NCBI GenBank assembly: GCA_030765065.1 | Contig: CM060988.1 | Coordinates: 201,498,565-201,562,564 of the forward strand | Direction of reading: 5' to 3' | DNA from: Deroplatys truncata | Lineage: Eukaryota > Arthropoda > Insecta > Mantodea > Mantidae | DNA length: 64,000 bases | Shown: in pieces, positions 1 to 11,239 of the stretch | How the letters are laid out: each line of letters begins with the position of its first letter | Position numbering within the stretch: the first letter of the stretch is position 1 | Program-made: the position numbers and the translations under genes | Notes under the pieces: model-generated | Databases searched by the model: none | Told to the model about the DNA's origin: nothing | What the model saw: the letters and a program-made list of their open reading frames with translations, nothing else

Positions 1-960
1 TAAACAGTAGCATTCTTTCAAACAAACACTAATACTATCGCAAATTGGCTACCACAACGTGGAACTTAACAAAGAATACCGTCACAACTATGTACGTGGT
101 AGAAAAAATAACACCGTGACTGTCGTTTCAGCCTACTGTATTTTTATACCTAGAACCAAATGTGTAACGTGTAATGAAAATATATCTCGATTAACAAAAA
201 GTAGATAGAAGAACAGTTTGTAGTAGACATTTTGCATTAGAGCTAAAAGTATATATCAAATATAACTATTTTGTTTTGATTTTTGTAGTGATGATATAGT
301 AGGTTTTGACTTGTGAAACAATTGATGGTGTAAGAAAATGTTTGGTGTTCCTTCAGTTTTCTGTAGAAACTCACTCCATTTATACTTAGTGATCTTAGGT
401 GATAGGGAATGATTCTTATTAACGAAACGTTCGCTCGTCATGACAGAGAAGCGAACCCGAGACCTCCGGGTTGAGAAGAAAGAACGCAGACCACCGTATC
501 ACGAACTTTTTGTTCAATAAATTACACGCCGTTATACAACGATTCGCAGTTTTTTTAAGCTTGTGGAGGTTGCCATAGAAACGGTAGAATAAAATTGACA
601 GTGCACGTGTTGTACATTACGCATGCATAACGATGGACGTGGTAATTATGTAGTGGATTCAAACAGCTCTTTCATGTGCCATAATGGCCTTCAAAAATGC
701 TCAACAAAAGCACTAAATTTTGTAAGCCTTTTTCACAACGAGAGTCGACGTGGAACAATCGCATGATACTGGGAGCGATTTTTACGGCTTTTCAGAGTTA
801 ACCAACTCTTGGTAGTATAACCCCTTTCCCTCGCGTGCATTTCAATCGCGTTATGACTAAAACGATACTGGCTTAAGCTTTGATTTCAAACAGTCTCATG
901 TCTATCCAGTATCACCTTTTACTTCCTGTAGCACCAACTTAAAGTACCGAGGTTCTGCAC
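1..960. other. AT-rich non-coding stretch with faint family A remnant
   Basis: No convincing reading frame is present. Around 120-235 the words 'atctcgattaac' and 'agtagatagaag' match the distal part of family A in a very diverged form. The rest shows no recognisable element. Confidence 0.4.
430..520 (-). repeat. possible tRNA-like SINE remnant
   Basis: Read on the minus strand the segment contains 'ggtctcgggttcgcttc', which resembles a Pol III B box. No A box or tail can be matched, so this is only a hint of a decayed tRNA-derived SINE. Confidence 0.2.
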
Positions 961-974
961 TCCATTTGGTAATG

Positions 975-1060
975 ATATTTCATTGAAAATGCACGTTTTG
1001 AGACCCCCTGAATAAAAAAAGAAAATTTTTACTTTTCCTAACACGTACTTGGTAGATATA
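975..1060 (+). repeat. family A fragment
   Basis: The stretch containing 'ttttgagaccccctgaat' is the segment just inside the 5' end of family A. Only about 85 bp can be matched. Confidence 0.5.
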
Positions 1061-1139
1061 GGGAAGTTAAATTATATTCGAACCTACTCGCGGCCTCTCT
1101 CTACTGCGCGAGACAAACGGCAGTCGACGGAGAAATTAC

Positions 1140-1410
1140 GTCGGCAGAGGCGGACTAAAATCCTTACCTTGTAATAGTAGATGGGAATGTTGACCTTCTG
1201 CTCTCAAACAGGCAAAATACCTCATGTAAATATTCTCGCCGAAGCTCAGCAGCAGGAATTCTTGTGATTTCTTGCACAATGTTTTTTCTAAGTTCCTGTA
1301 GTGTGCGAGGATTGGAGCGATACACTTTGTCTTTTAAAGAACCCATAAATAAAAATCACAACTCGTTAGGCCAGGAGAACGAGGGGGCCATAAATCAACA
1401 CTAATTATTC
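1140..1410 (-). pseudogene. Tc1/mariner-type transposase, C-terminal fragment
   Basis: Minus-strand translation gives WPPRSPGLTSCDFYL close to 1395-1350. A frame shift away follow KDKVYRSNPRTLQELR and a C-terminal helix ending AAELRR. The order WPPRSPDLTPxDFxLWG, LKxxVYxxxPxTLxEL is the hallmark of the last catalytic region and tail of a large insect Tc1/mariner-related transposase group. The fragment stops where family A copy 1 begins at 1432, so it is an older element. It is too short and too broken to be functional. Family assignment is secure at superfamily level only. Confidence 0.7.
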
Positions 1411-1431
1411 TGTCATCAAACATCTATTTTT

Positions 1432-2207
1432 ACTTTGTCTACTACGTAAAGGTAAGTAGGGGAAGTATTGTATTCCAACCAAAAATTCGATACCTAGATT
1501 TCACCGGAAATGTATGTTTTGAGACCCCCTGAAACAAAAAAAAAGCATTTTTGGAAAAATGTCCCTGCGTGTGTGTGTCTGTGAACAGCATAACTCAGAA
1601 ACGAACAGTCGAATAAACACCAAACTTGGTATTTAGGTTCAGTATCTTCCAGAGATGCGACACAAAGCTTTTCAAGAAAATCCCCCCCCAGATTACCCTT
1701 TACATGGAACATTTTTCGAAAATTTTAATTTTCTCAAAAATGGCTCTAACGATTTTGATTAAAATATCGTATATTTAAGATATTTTCATGACAAATGAAA
1801 TGTATATCTCGAATTTTCTGGGAATGTCTCCAAAAGTATTCTTCATTGTGAACGACTTTTGCATAACTGGTAAACCATAAGAGACAGACAAAATTTTACT
1901 ACACAAAAAATGTAGATCGCGTTAAAATACACAATGTCATATACAATTTTTTGTTGAGTGAACCATTTTCGAGATATTGCTTGTTATTCCCTTAAATTTT
2001 CCAATACTTTTTCTCAAATGGGAATTCGTTTTTTTTTATGTCCTGGGCATACAAAGAGAATGGAATGCTCCACATAGCAACCAGCTCTTAAAAGATAGTT
2101 TCTGCAAATGTTTATCTCGATTAACACAAAATACGTGGAGAATAAGCGTTTGTAAAAATAGGTTGTACAAGAGTGGAGAAAGTCATGTGAGTGTAACACA
2201 TCAGATT
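1432..2207 (+). mobile_element. family A copy 1 (non-autonomous, helentron-like)
   Basis: It starts at actttgtctac (the 5' inverted motif, one mismatch) and ends after 'gtggagaaagtcatgtgag' and 'taacacatcaga'. The internal order matches other copies: 'attcgatacc', 'caccggaaat', short TG tract, 'gaacagcataactcag', 'ttttgattaaaatat', 'gagatattgcttgttat'. No coding capacity is seen. It abuts copy 2 head-to-tail, with only about three bases between them. The helentron-like label is an inference from structure. Confidence 0.8.
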
Positions 2208-2210
2208 TGT

Positions 2211-2352
2211 ACTTTCTCTACTAGTAAGTAGGGGAACTATTGCATTCCACCCAAAAATTCGATACCGAGATTTCACCGGAAATACATGTTTTGAGACCTC
2301 CTGAATCCAAAAAAAGCATTTTTGGAAACATGTCCGTGTGTGTGTGTGTGTG

Positions 2353-2383
<31 letters not shown>

Positions 2384-3060
2384 GTGTGTGTGTGTGTGTG
2401 TGTGTCTATGAACAGCATAACTCAAAAACGAACAGTCTGATAAGCACCAAACTTGGTATTTAGGTTCAATATCTTCCAGCGATGCGACACGAAGGTTTTC
2501 AAGAAAATCTCCCCACCCCAGACTACCCCTTTCATGGAAGATTTTTCGAAAATTTTAATTTTCTCAAAAATGGCTCTAACGATTTTGATGAAAATATCAT
2601 ATGTTTAAGACAATGTCATGAGAAATGAAATGTATATCTCGAATTTTCTGGGAATGTCTCCAAAAGTATTCTTCGTTGTGAACGACTTTTGCATAACTGG
2701 TAAACCATAAGAGATAAGACAAAATTTTACTACACAAAAAATGTAGATCGCGTTAAAATACACAACTTATGTCATACACATTTCTTTTGTTGAGTGAACC
2801 GTTTTCGAGATATTGCTTGTTATTTCCTTAAATTTTCCAATACTTATACTTTTTCTCAAATTCGTTATTCATTTTTTTATGTCCTGGACATGCAAAGAGA
2901 ATGGAATGCGCCACATAGCAACCAGCGTTAAAATATTTGACTATCGCTTAAAAGCTACCATATTTCCCTTGCATCTACAAGAAAATTACCAATAAGATTG
3001 ACATCTCGATATCTCGATTAACATGAAGCATATGGAGAATAGGCGTTGAGATAAAGGGTA
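2211..3060 (+). mobile_element. family A copy 2 with long TG microsatellite
   Basis: It begins with the intact 5' motif actttctctac directly after copy 1. It carries a long TG/GTTG tract at about 2335-2405 in the position where other copies have CA/TG repeats. The 3' terminal motif is missing: the sequence breaks off near 3050 and passes into an inverted copy. Frames in the TG tract are artefacts of the microsatellite. Confidence 0.8.
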
Positions 3061-3065
3061 ACTAT

Positions 3066-3633
3066 TCGAAAATTCATACAAACAACAACGAATATCTCGG
3101 AAATCCTTCACTCGACAAAAAAAAATGTACATGAAATAAAGTGTGTGTTTTAACGAGATATAAATGTTTTGTGTAGTAAACTTTTGTCTGTCTCTTACGG
3201 TTTACCGGTTATACGAAAGCCATTCAGAAAGAAGAGTACTTTTGAGGTCATTCCCAGAAAATTCAAAATATACATTTCATTTGCTATGAAGATATTTTAA
3301 AGATACCATATTTTAATCAAAATCGTTACAGCCATTTTTGTGAAAATCTATATTTTCGAAAAATGATGCATGCAAACTGTAGTCTGGGGTGGGGGGGATT
3401 TGTCTTGAAAATCTTCGTGTCTCATCTTTGAAATATACTAAACTCAAATACCAAGTTTGGTGTTTATTCGACGCTTCATTTTTGAGTTATGCTGTTCACA
3501 GACGCAGATATGTTTTCAAAAGTGCTTTATATAGATTCAGGGCACCTCAAAACATGTATTTCCGGTGAAATATCGGTATTGAATTTTTAGGTGGAATGCA
3601 ATACTTCCCCTACTTACTATACGTAGCAGAGTT
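3066..3633 (-). mobile_element. family A copy 3, inverted, 3' truncated
   Basis: Minus-strand family A: 'cccagaaaattcaaa', 'aatcgttacagcc', 'accaagtttggtgt', 'gaatttttaggtggaatgc', ending 'tacgtagcagag' (a degraded terminal motif). It faces copy 2, making a large inverted arrangement. Confidence 0.75.
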
Positions 3634-5085
3634 CTGAAGAACCAATAATTACAGCAGATGCACTCCTTCATTATGCCATGTACCACCGTTTGGGCAAACA
3701 ATGCACATGCACACAGGAAAACTATTTCAATTATATGCGTCGAAATAACGCCACAAAAAACAGTTCAAATGGTTATAACATTTATTTTATTTTTTAATTT
3801 CAAGATGTTCAGCGAAATCCTCACCGGACCATAAACTTAAAAGTTTCAGCGCATAAATGGTATCCCAAAACTATGCAATTGTGAGGTTATGTCGCTATGG
3901 TCTCTACGCTTTTGTGCGAAGTATACGTGTACTTACTAAAACCTTTACATAGCTTTGTTCATTTTCATTTGCAGGACAAATGTATAGAAGTAATCTTCAA
4001 GTATTCTTACTTGGACATTTTAAGATTTGGCTTGAATTTGACCTCAAATAGATAACTTCCCCACCATACGTCATAGTTAAGACATGAATAGAATCAACAC
4101 CATCTTCACCTTTCTTAACCAGGCTCAATTGATCTTCAAAATATTTTTATATTTTACTCAATTTCATGAACACGTTATATCCTGACACACTTGGGGCACC
4201 TGTATTTACCAATATAATTCCTAAGAATTATGGACACTAACAACAACCGCTATACGATGTAGATGTAATTATTTTCCTAACAATGGTATAAATAGGAATG
4301 ATAAATAACTAAGCTAGCAATCAGAAAACTGATGTCACCACTTACGGTGTCTAGGAATTTTAAGGCCAGCATATAGCATCCAGTTGTTAAACATTTGACT
4401 GTCGCAGTTCCCTTTAACGCAAACGATTAACTTGAAAAGTCCTGTAAATGTAAGAGGGCTGTTTTTCAAAACGATATGCCCCTCTCCGCGACCCTGCAGG
4501 GAAGCCAACCTTACACTGAGACGCAGTTAATCCTATAGCAAGTAAAGTTGATGAGGTGCCATCAAAACCGACATTTTCCCGCTTCTCAAATTACGTAGCT
4601 AATCACTTGCTACGGGCAATTTGTGGGCTGCTACCCTCTTGGTCATCATCACCACCAACCCCTATCAATCAATTACGTACATAATTTATTTGTAATGACC
4701 AGCCACCAGGGTGTTACACCATGCAATATATATTTTTATTCTCCATGCGGCACCCTCGGCTGACCGTTAATTTATAATGTAATGGGACGCTGCTGACGTC
4801 ACATATAGTTTATAGGGGTTGCTGACGTGAGTTTGCCCTTCTCATTCATTTGTAAGAGGCTTTGCTACTCAAAACAGATTAATGTCCAATTAAAATCGTT
4901 TTTGTATATACTGAAAATGGTTAATTCCACAAAAAATATGTATTTGATATAACTTGCATGCTTCAACGAGATGTGCGAGGGTAACACTCAACATTTTTAG
5001 AAAAATTAACAAGGATTAGTTTTAAAAAATTTAAATGATGTTATTGTTTTTCAAAATATTCCCCTTTAACAACAATATACAGGAT
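3634..5085. other. unassigned non-coding DNA
   Basis: About 1.45 kb, AT-rich, with no sustained reading frame, no tRNA-like boxes and no match to the window's own repeat families. I see nothing in it that supports a gene. Confidence 0.5.
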
Positions 5086-5089
5086 GTTC

Positions 5090-5636
5090 GGATGGAAGGT
5101 ATCCAAAATCAACAAACTATTTATTATATACATTTATAGCTTACAATGTTGCAAAAGGAAACTATCAAATAATTTTTCCTGTCACGTCCTCAATAGATTT
5201 CAATATGGGACGCCTTGATGTGAAGAAGTTTTTTAGTTTTATTGTTATTTGCCCCACGCTTTGGGAGCCAATTTGAAGAAGGTTTGTTGTAGCTACGTAT
5301 GGAAAGTCAGTTTGAAGAAGATGTATTATATTTCGGAGCGAACTTATAGTTCGCACGTATGGTAAAAGTATCCGGTAGCCTTCGCCCCAAAAAATATACT
5401 TCCCGGTGGCCTTTGCCCCCAAAAATGTTTAAAAATTATTTACTTTGTAATTTTGAATGTTTCTTTAAATATTATATATTTATGTTTGCCTCGGCTGCGT
5501 CAGTATTTATATTTGTTTAGAGACATGATGTCTTAGCAGGGAGTGGTGCGACTGAAGAATGTAGGCTTACACAGATTATAATTTTACTTTACTCCTTTTA
5601 TTAATGTTTAACACGATTTTAAATACCATTTCACTG

Positions 5637-5680
<44 letters not shown>

Positions 5681-6826
5681 CTGTGAGATTTTTTTTTATT
5701 AATTACTTACTTTTTAACGCGTAACCTATTTTTGTCTCACACAAAATACGTATTAAATTTCTCGAGGACGCACCTCGCGTCCGGTTAGGAGCGCTGTCTA
5801 CAAGCAACTGACTTCTGAATTTGTAAATTTTGCTCCATTTTAGTTTCTGATTGGCTAATCCTAGTCCAATAGAATACCTTCATTTAACTAAAGCTTTTTC
5901 TGGTTGTTGATTGGCTATTTTATAAACTGTCACTAAAATTACATTATTGCTTCCAAGAATCACAAGTAGCATTATTAAACTTTCAAATTCATTATTGCCT
6001 CATTGTTACCTCATTGTTACCAACTTTTGATATTATTCTCACAGCTCCTACATTATTAAATTCGTAATACATTCACATAACATTATTACACATGTATACA
6101 ATAATATACACATATACAATGACCGTAATATAAACTTTTTATATATTGTTACATACACATATTGCTTTAAGGCGAGCTGTTATTGAATTTATATATTATA
6201 TAATTACACTGAAATCATTTAAGTGTTAAAAATACTGCCTCAGGTGGCACGACAAATATCCAGATCATATTCCACGTAGCCTGGAGCATGTTTGGTGTAA
6301 CTGTTGCCATAGCATCGCTTATGTGGCCTTTTAGTTGCTGAAGATCGTTGATCTTAACCTAGTAGATTATGTTTTTCCATACCCGATTAAAATTCTAATG
6401 GGGTTAAGTCTGGAGACCTAGGAGGCCGAGCAGTTGGGCCGTTCCGCCGATCCACCTCCCGGGCATTTCCCTATTCAGAAATTCCCTGACGATCAGGCTG
6501 AAATGTAGTGGAGCTCCGTCCTGCTGGAAGATAGTTTCATGTGGTTGTTGAAGAACATACTGTTCCAGCATATCCAGGTACGATCACCATGTTATGCATT
6601 AAGCCGGCCGGGGTGTCCCTCTCCAGCTCGCAAGTGGCATGTGGATATGCAGGTGTCTCTTTACAACTCCACTAACATGAAACGTCGCCTCGTCAGAAAA
6701 ACACACATGTTGGAGATAACCGGGTGACTCGTTAATCCTTTTGTAGCATTTCTAATGCGAAGTTCATACCTACAACTTTGTCGTAAGGTTTTATTGCGTG
6801 AATCATTTGAATCTTATATGCTCTTA
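5090..6826 (-). pseudogene. Tc1/mariner-type transposase split by a family B insertion
   Basis: Minus-strand pieces between 6826 and 6243 read in order: YKIQMIHAIKPYDKVV (end of the helix-turn-helix region), FFSDEATFHVSG with frameshifts (first catalytic Asp), QQDGAPLHF (second Asp), and IDYRLDICR-like WNMIWIFVV. The last codons lie beyond family B at 5220-5165, ending ASHIEIY-stop. The fragment near 5090 (acaggatgttcgg) may be the terminal inverted repeat. The N-terminal third is missing, truncated where the Harbinger-like element begins at 6827, and a central block is deleted. Removing family B and one copy of its 4-bp target duplication restores the reading frame at the junction. Dead element; family level only. 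Confidence 0.75.
5221..6242 (+). mobile_element. family B copy 1, solo-LTR-like
   Basis: It begins TGAAGAAG and ends CTGCCTCA, flanked by GATG on the left and GGTG on the right (4-bp target duplication, one mismatch). Non-coding. Family landmarks in order: 'gccccacgctttggg', 'gcctcggctgcgtcag', a TA/GA microsatellite at about 5640-5680, 'gctgtgaga', two ATTGG boxes ('tgattggcta'), 'tcacagctcctacatt', 'gctttaaggcg'. It interrupts the end of a transposase gene, which fixes its ends. No primer-binding site or gag/pol sequence adjoins it. Confidence 0.7.
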
Positions 6827-7245
6827 GGGCCGGTTTCACCAACGGATGGTAAATTTTAACACAATCTTAAACTGCTTTAACACTGAAGTTAACACAAATT
6901 CCGTTTCATCGAACAATGTTAACTTTAACAACGTGTTAAAGTCGGTGTTAAGTTAACATCCCCATACCCCTGCGTTAAGGCGCTTAACAAATGTTAGAAA
7001 TTGGAAAATGGCTGCCGCATACCAAGCTGTTGATGCGAGTTTGCGACGATTGACATTTTTGAATGTCATTCCTAATAGAAGAGTAGCAGTACACCATAAT
7101 AAATTTGAAACCATGCAAAAAGAGGAATTTGCTGTCCAAGGGCATGGTTTTATGGGAAATACGAGAGGTTAGAATACTACCAACAGAAGCATGCCTCTTT
7201 TTCATAAGTGTTAATTAGGTACTTAGATTTTATGCTACTAACATT
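6827..7245 (+). mobile_element. PIF/Harbinger-like element, 5' end only
   Basis: It starts gggccggtttcaccaacgg, preceded by TTA (Harbinger elements duplicate a 3-bp TWA/TTA site). Several GTTAA/TTAAC words follow. At 7009-7176 a short plus-strand frame begins MAAAYQAVDASLRRL, and its RRVAVHHNKFETMQKEEF resembles the N-terminus of Harbinger nucleases (RR, NPxE, DEEF pattern). It ends at a stop after about 55 codons or runs into an intron; family A then truncates it at 7249. The family call is moderate: no catalytic region is left to confirm it. Confidence 0.4.
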
Positions 7246-7248
7246 TTT

Positions 7249-7388
7249 ACTTTCTCTACTACGTATAGTCAGTAGGGGAAGTATTGTATTCCACCCAAAA
7301 ATTCGATACCGAGATTTCACCGGAAATACATGTTTTGAGACCCCCCTGAATCCAAAAAAAGCATTTTTGGAAACATGTCCGCGTGTGT

Positions 7389-7419
<31 letters not shown>

Positions 7420-8450
7420 AACAGCATAACTCAGAAACGAACAGTCGGATAAACACCAAACTTGGTATTTAGGTTCAGTATCTTCCAGAGAAGCGACACG
7501 AAGGTTTTCAAGAAAATCCCCCACCCCAGATTATCCTTTACATGGAACATTTTTATAAAATTTTAATTTTCTCAAAAATGGCTCTAACGATTTTGATTAA
7601 AATATCATATGTTTAAGATATTTTTATGACAAACAAAATGTATATCTTGAATTTCCTGGGAATGTCTCCAAAAGTATTCTTCATTGTGAACGACTTTTGC
7701 GTAACTGGTAAACCATAAGAGATAGACAAAATTTTACTACACAAAAAATGTAGATCACGTTAAAATACACAATTTATGTAATATACATTTTTTTGTTGAG
7801 TGAACCATTTTCGAGATATTACTTGTTATTCCCTTAAATTTTTCAATACTTATTTTCTGAAATGGGAATTCGTTATTCATTTTTTTGTCTTGGATATGCA
7901 AAGAGTATTAATCTGTGGCAAAGGGAATGGTGCTGCACCTAGCAACCAGCTATTAAGAGATATGTATGTGCTTAAAGGCTACTGTATTTCCAAATTGCCC
8001 TTGTAAATATACATTCCCCTTACATCTACAAGAAAATTAGCAATAAGATAGAGTCTGCAAATGTTTATCTCGTGTAACATGAAGTAGATGGAGAATAAGC
8101 GTTTGTATAAATAGTATGTACAAGAGTAGAGAAAGTCATGTGAGTGTAACACTTTTTTTTTGAGTGACCCATTTTCGAGATATTGCTTGTTATTCCCTTA
8201 AATTTTCCAATACTTTTTCTCAAATGGGAATTCGTTATCAATTTTTTTTGTCCTGGTAATACAAAGGGAATGGAATGCGCCGCATAGCAACCAGCTCTTA
8301 AAACATTTGACTATCGCTTAAAGCCTAACAATTCCCCTCGCATCTACAAGAAAATTAGCAATAAAATTAACTTGAAGTAGATGGAGAATAAGCATTTGTA
8401 AAAATAGTTCGTACAAGAGTAGAGAAAGTCATGTGAGTGTAACATCAGAT
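7249..8450 (+). mobile_element. family A copy 4 with duplicated 3' end
   Basis: Complete family A from actttctctac (7249) to a first 3' end at about 8152. The distal 300 bp (from 'gagtgacccattttcgaga' to 'gtagagaaagtcatgtgag') is then repeated, ending at 8450. A GT tract lies at about 7395-7420. Two tandem 3' ends on one element is unusual. Confidence 0.8.
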
Positions 8451-8833
8451 TTTTTTAACCTAGCCATATTGCAAATTAATACCTACGTTTATTCCAACTT
8501 TTTAATATTACCAGTAAAACAACATTTGTCCAAATGTGCAAAATAAATGTGTATCTCAGCTCCAACCTCATCGTTTGATGTGTATCTTCATCCACCAGTC
8601 ATTTCTTCAGGTTTGGGATCAAACAGTAACCGTTCTGAGCCAAGTCTGGCGGACGTGGAAGCGAATGTCTTGCAGCAATATTCCCAGGTGCATTATAGTG
8701 ATGCAGGAGAACGTGGACGTTTAGTCTGAATAGCGTCCTTCAATTGGCCCATTGGAGGGCAGAACCGTGAAAATGCAGAAAACTGTAGACATGACTTTTA
8801 ACTTTGTTTAGCACACCCACCTGTTGCTAACCA
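8451..8833. other. unassigned segment between family A and a mariner fragment
   Basis: A plus-strand frame at 8547-8729 (60 codons, SLADVEANVLQQYSQ) has no family I recognise. It could be the continuation of the interrupted Harbinger-like element, but there is no supporting motif. Confidence 0.3.
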
Positions 8834-9476
8834 CTGTTTGGACTGCTCCTTCGTCTCTGGTGTGTAGTGATGAATGCATCTACTGATACGAAACGTCATA
8901 AAACTCACTCAACGTTTAAACACTCATTCGAATGAATTTTGGCCCAGTATCAAGAACCGCGACACTCATCAAGCGGAAGGATTTCTCAAACCCAAAATTT
9001 CGTATGAAATCTGGGGACACGGCCTATCGAGGTCTTTGCAATGTCAGCCAAGTCGGGTACGTTCAATCGGCGATCACTGGGTACGGCGTTGTGAACTTTT
9101 GTCGAGATCTCATCGGTCGTAACGGTTTTGGGACGCCCTATGAGGTCATCATTCTGAATGCATGTACGACCAAGCATAAATTCAGCAGCCCACTTTTTAA
9201 TCGTCGAAAAAAAGCTGAAGAATCCTTTAATGACAAATATTGTATTTGTGTCGGTGTTAAAGCCTTCAAAACGAAGCTACTTTAAGACAGCTCGCATTTC
9301 ACTTTTATCCATTTTGTACAAAATGTTGACACTAGTTAGTTTACAGGATCATCACAAACAAGGTCTGAAACTTTAGAGCGCGCGTTCTCAAAGGATGATA
9401 CTTAACAACTCTCAAAGTAATTTGGCCATCTTGACGACATCTCTGAGTCAGGCAAGAACCTTTGGAGGGCCCCTCG
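8834..9476 (-). pseudogene. mariner transposase fragment, different lineage from the 19-kb copy
   Basis: Minus-strand translation from the right shows GRPKTVTTDEISTKVH, DRRLNVPDLADIA and SIGRV (helix-turn-helix region, about residues 60-110 of a mariner transposase). Further left, after a deletion, comes HHYTPETKEQSKQW, downstream of the first catalytic Asp. The right end reads tttggagggcccctcg followed by TA, a mariner-type terminal repeat and TA target site. The part after SKQW is missing. Wording differs consistently from the 18788-20027 family, so this is a separate mariner lineage. Confidence 0.7.
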
Positions 9477-9550
9477 TATGTGAATTTGTAACAGGTATGA
9501 AATGTCGTGTAGGTTTTTTTTGAAGCAGAGTTGCTGGAAGTTTTTTAGTT

Positions 9551-9643
9551 TTTCTACCACGTACCTAGTAGATAGAGTAGGTATTGTATTTCACCAGAAA
9601 TACATGTTTTGAAGCCCACTGAATAAAATAATCATTCTAGAGA

Positions 9644-9690
<47 letters not shown>

Positions 9691-10101
9691 CGTGAACAGC
9701 ATAACTCTAAAACGAAATGTTATTTCAGCATCTTCCAAAGATGCGATACGAGGATTTTCAAGAAACCCCAACCCCAAACCAACCTTTGCATGGAAAAACA
9801 TGCGTTCTTTTTTATTTTCTCAAAACTGGCTCTTAACGATTTTTATTAAAATACCATACGTTTAAGATATTTTTATGACAAATAAAATTTATATCTTGAA
9901 TTTTCTAGTCGTTATCAGTTGTTTTTCTCGTGGCCACGCAAAGAGCATAAGATTTCAAAACTATCTGACAATGCTTTAGCCTTCCGTGTTATTCTTATGC
10001 CTATAACGAAATGTGCAAATGTTTAATGAAATTTACCTTGATGAAGTAGACAGAATAGGTAGAAGAGTGTGTAGAGAAAGTCGTGTGAAAGTAACACATA
10101 A
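9551..10101 (+). mobile_element. family A copy 5, diverged and short
   Basis: It runs from tttctaccacgtacc through a TG tract at about 9643-9688 and 'gaacagcataactc' to 'gtagagaaagtcgtgtgaa' and 'gtaacacata'. It is shortened by loss of part of the distal half. Confidence 0.7.
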
Positions 10102-10189
10102 TTCTTCACACCCTCACAGGGAATGCCGTTCAGCACCAAACCCTTTAGATAAAAATTAAATTAGTTTGTATACTCAAGCACGAGGTTCC

Positions 10190-10490
10190 ACTTTTTCTCA
10201 CGTGATAACCAGACAGACCGTTGTGTGTGAGCAGTCGGAAACAGTCTGTCTCCGGGGAAGGAAGGAAGGAAGGAAGCAAGGAATATTCAAATGTGTTGCT
10301 CGAGGGTGCATATTAACGCTTTCTGTTAATTGTTCCATGTTTCTCTGCGGGGGCGGGGCGGGAGAGCTAAACTCTAGCGGCGCTCGATGAATTCTCTTCA
10401 AAATTCTTACGATATACATAGTGCTTCAAGTACGCGCATATAAATGTCGGACGTTTTCAGCTCGGTGTTACAGCCCTAGTGTGTGTAAGT
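10190..10490 (+). promoter_or_regulatory. candidate promoter and first exon
   Basis: In order: E-box-like cacgtg (about 10199), a GC-rich box gggggcggggcggg (about 10350), TATAAAT at 10439-10445, an initiator-like ttacag about 33 bp downstream (10469-10474), and a consensus splice donor GTAAGT at 10485-10490. The spacing suits a TATA promoter with a short first exon. No downstream exon is recognisable, so it may equally be an LTR fragment or chance. Confidence 0.3.
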
Positions 10491-11239
10491 TACGATATCA
10501 ACCGCGCAACCAGCTTGGCCAAGGCAACAGACCCACACCTACAATCTAACTGAACTTCCAACAAAGAAGAAATATATTCACAAGACTTTCTCGACCCATT
10601 CTTCAACAAACTATTCTTACGACATCCTTATGTACTCCATGTTAATCGTAATATGCTGCCTTTGAACGTCCATACTTTTTCAAGAGACCGCGAGGAACTA
10701 AAGGATGGTGACTTGCATTTCTAAAATAAAGCATTGGGGAAAATAAAAACAATGAGCAACGAATGTCTAAGAAATGGTTGATCTTATATAAAAAAAATCT
10801 GTTACATTCACATGACTGTGGAAAAAAAAGTAGAGGTAATTAGTCCATATTTTGGGGGAAGTTTTGCTCTACAAATTGGTATTACAGTTAACTATGCCAG
10901 TATGTCCGTCTTCATACTATGTGTTTTCTTCCTTTGTAAATATAGTGCCTTCGTTTTATGCCAAATCCTCGGATCACGTGAATGCGTCTACTACAGAGTC
11001 TACAGCCCCTTGTAGATGATCAAACTTTTTTTTCAATTCAAGAGTTTACAAGAAAAATTGTCAAACAAGATTGGACAAGACTTGACAATGTCATAAATGT
11101 ATATTTGCAAGTTGTCTGTTTTCAAACTGAAACCCTTCAGAACACATTAATAAATGATTTATCACGCACAAAGCAATTCACGGAGGGTTGCCCCACTTAA
11201 GCTCGGACTACTTTGAATCACCCTCCCACTCTGTCATTG
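10491..11239. other. unassigned non-coding DNA
   Basis: Apart from a small family A end near 10796-10820 ('aatctgttacattcacatg') I see no element or gene. Confidence 0.4.

Noticed and set aside
2221-2440. His/Thr and Cys/Val repeat frames, also near 7208, 9646, 31086 and 42544
   Set aside because: Translations of the CA/TG microsatellite inside family A.
8547-8729. Myb-like second gene of a Harbinger element
   Set aside because: Position fits, but no Myb/SANT tryptophans or other supporting residues are visible.
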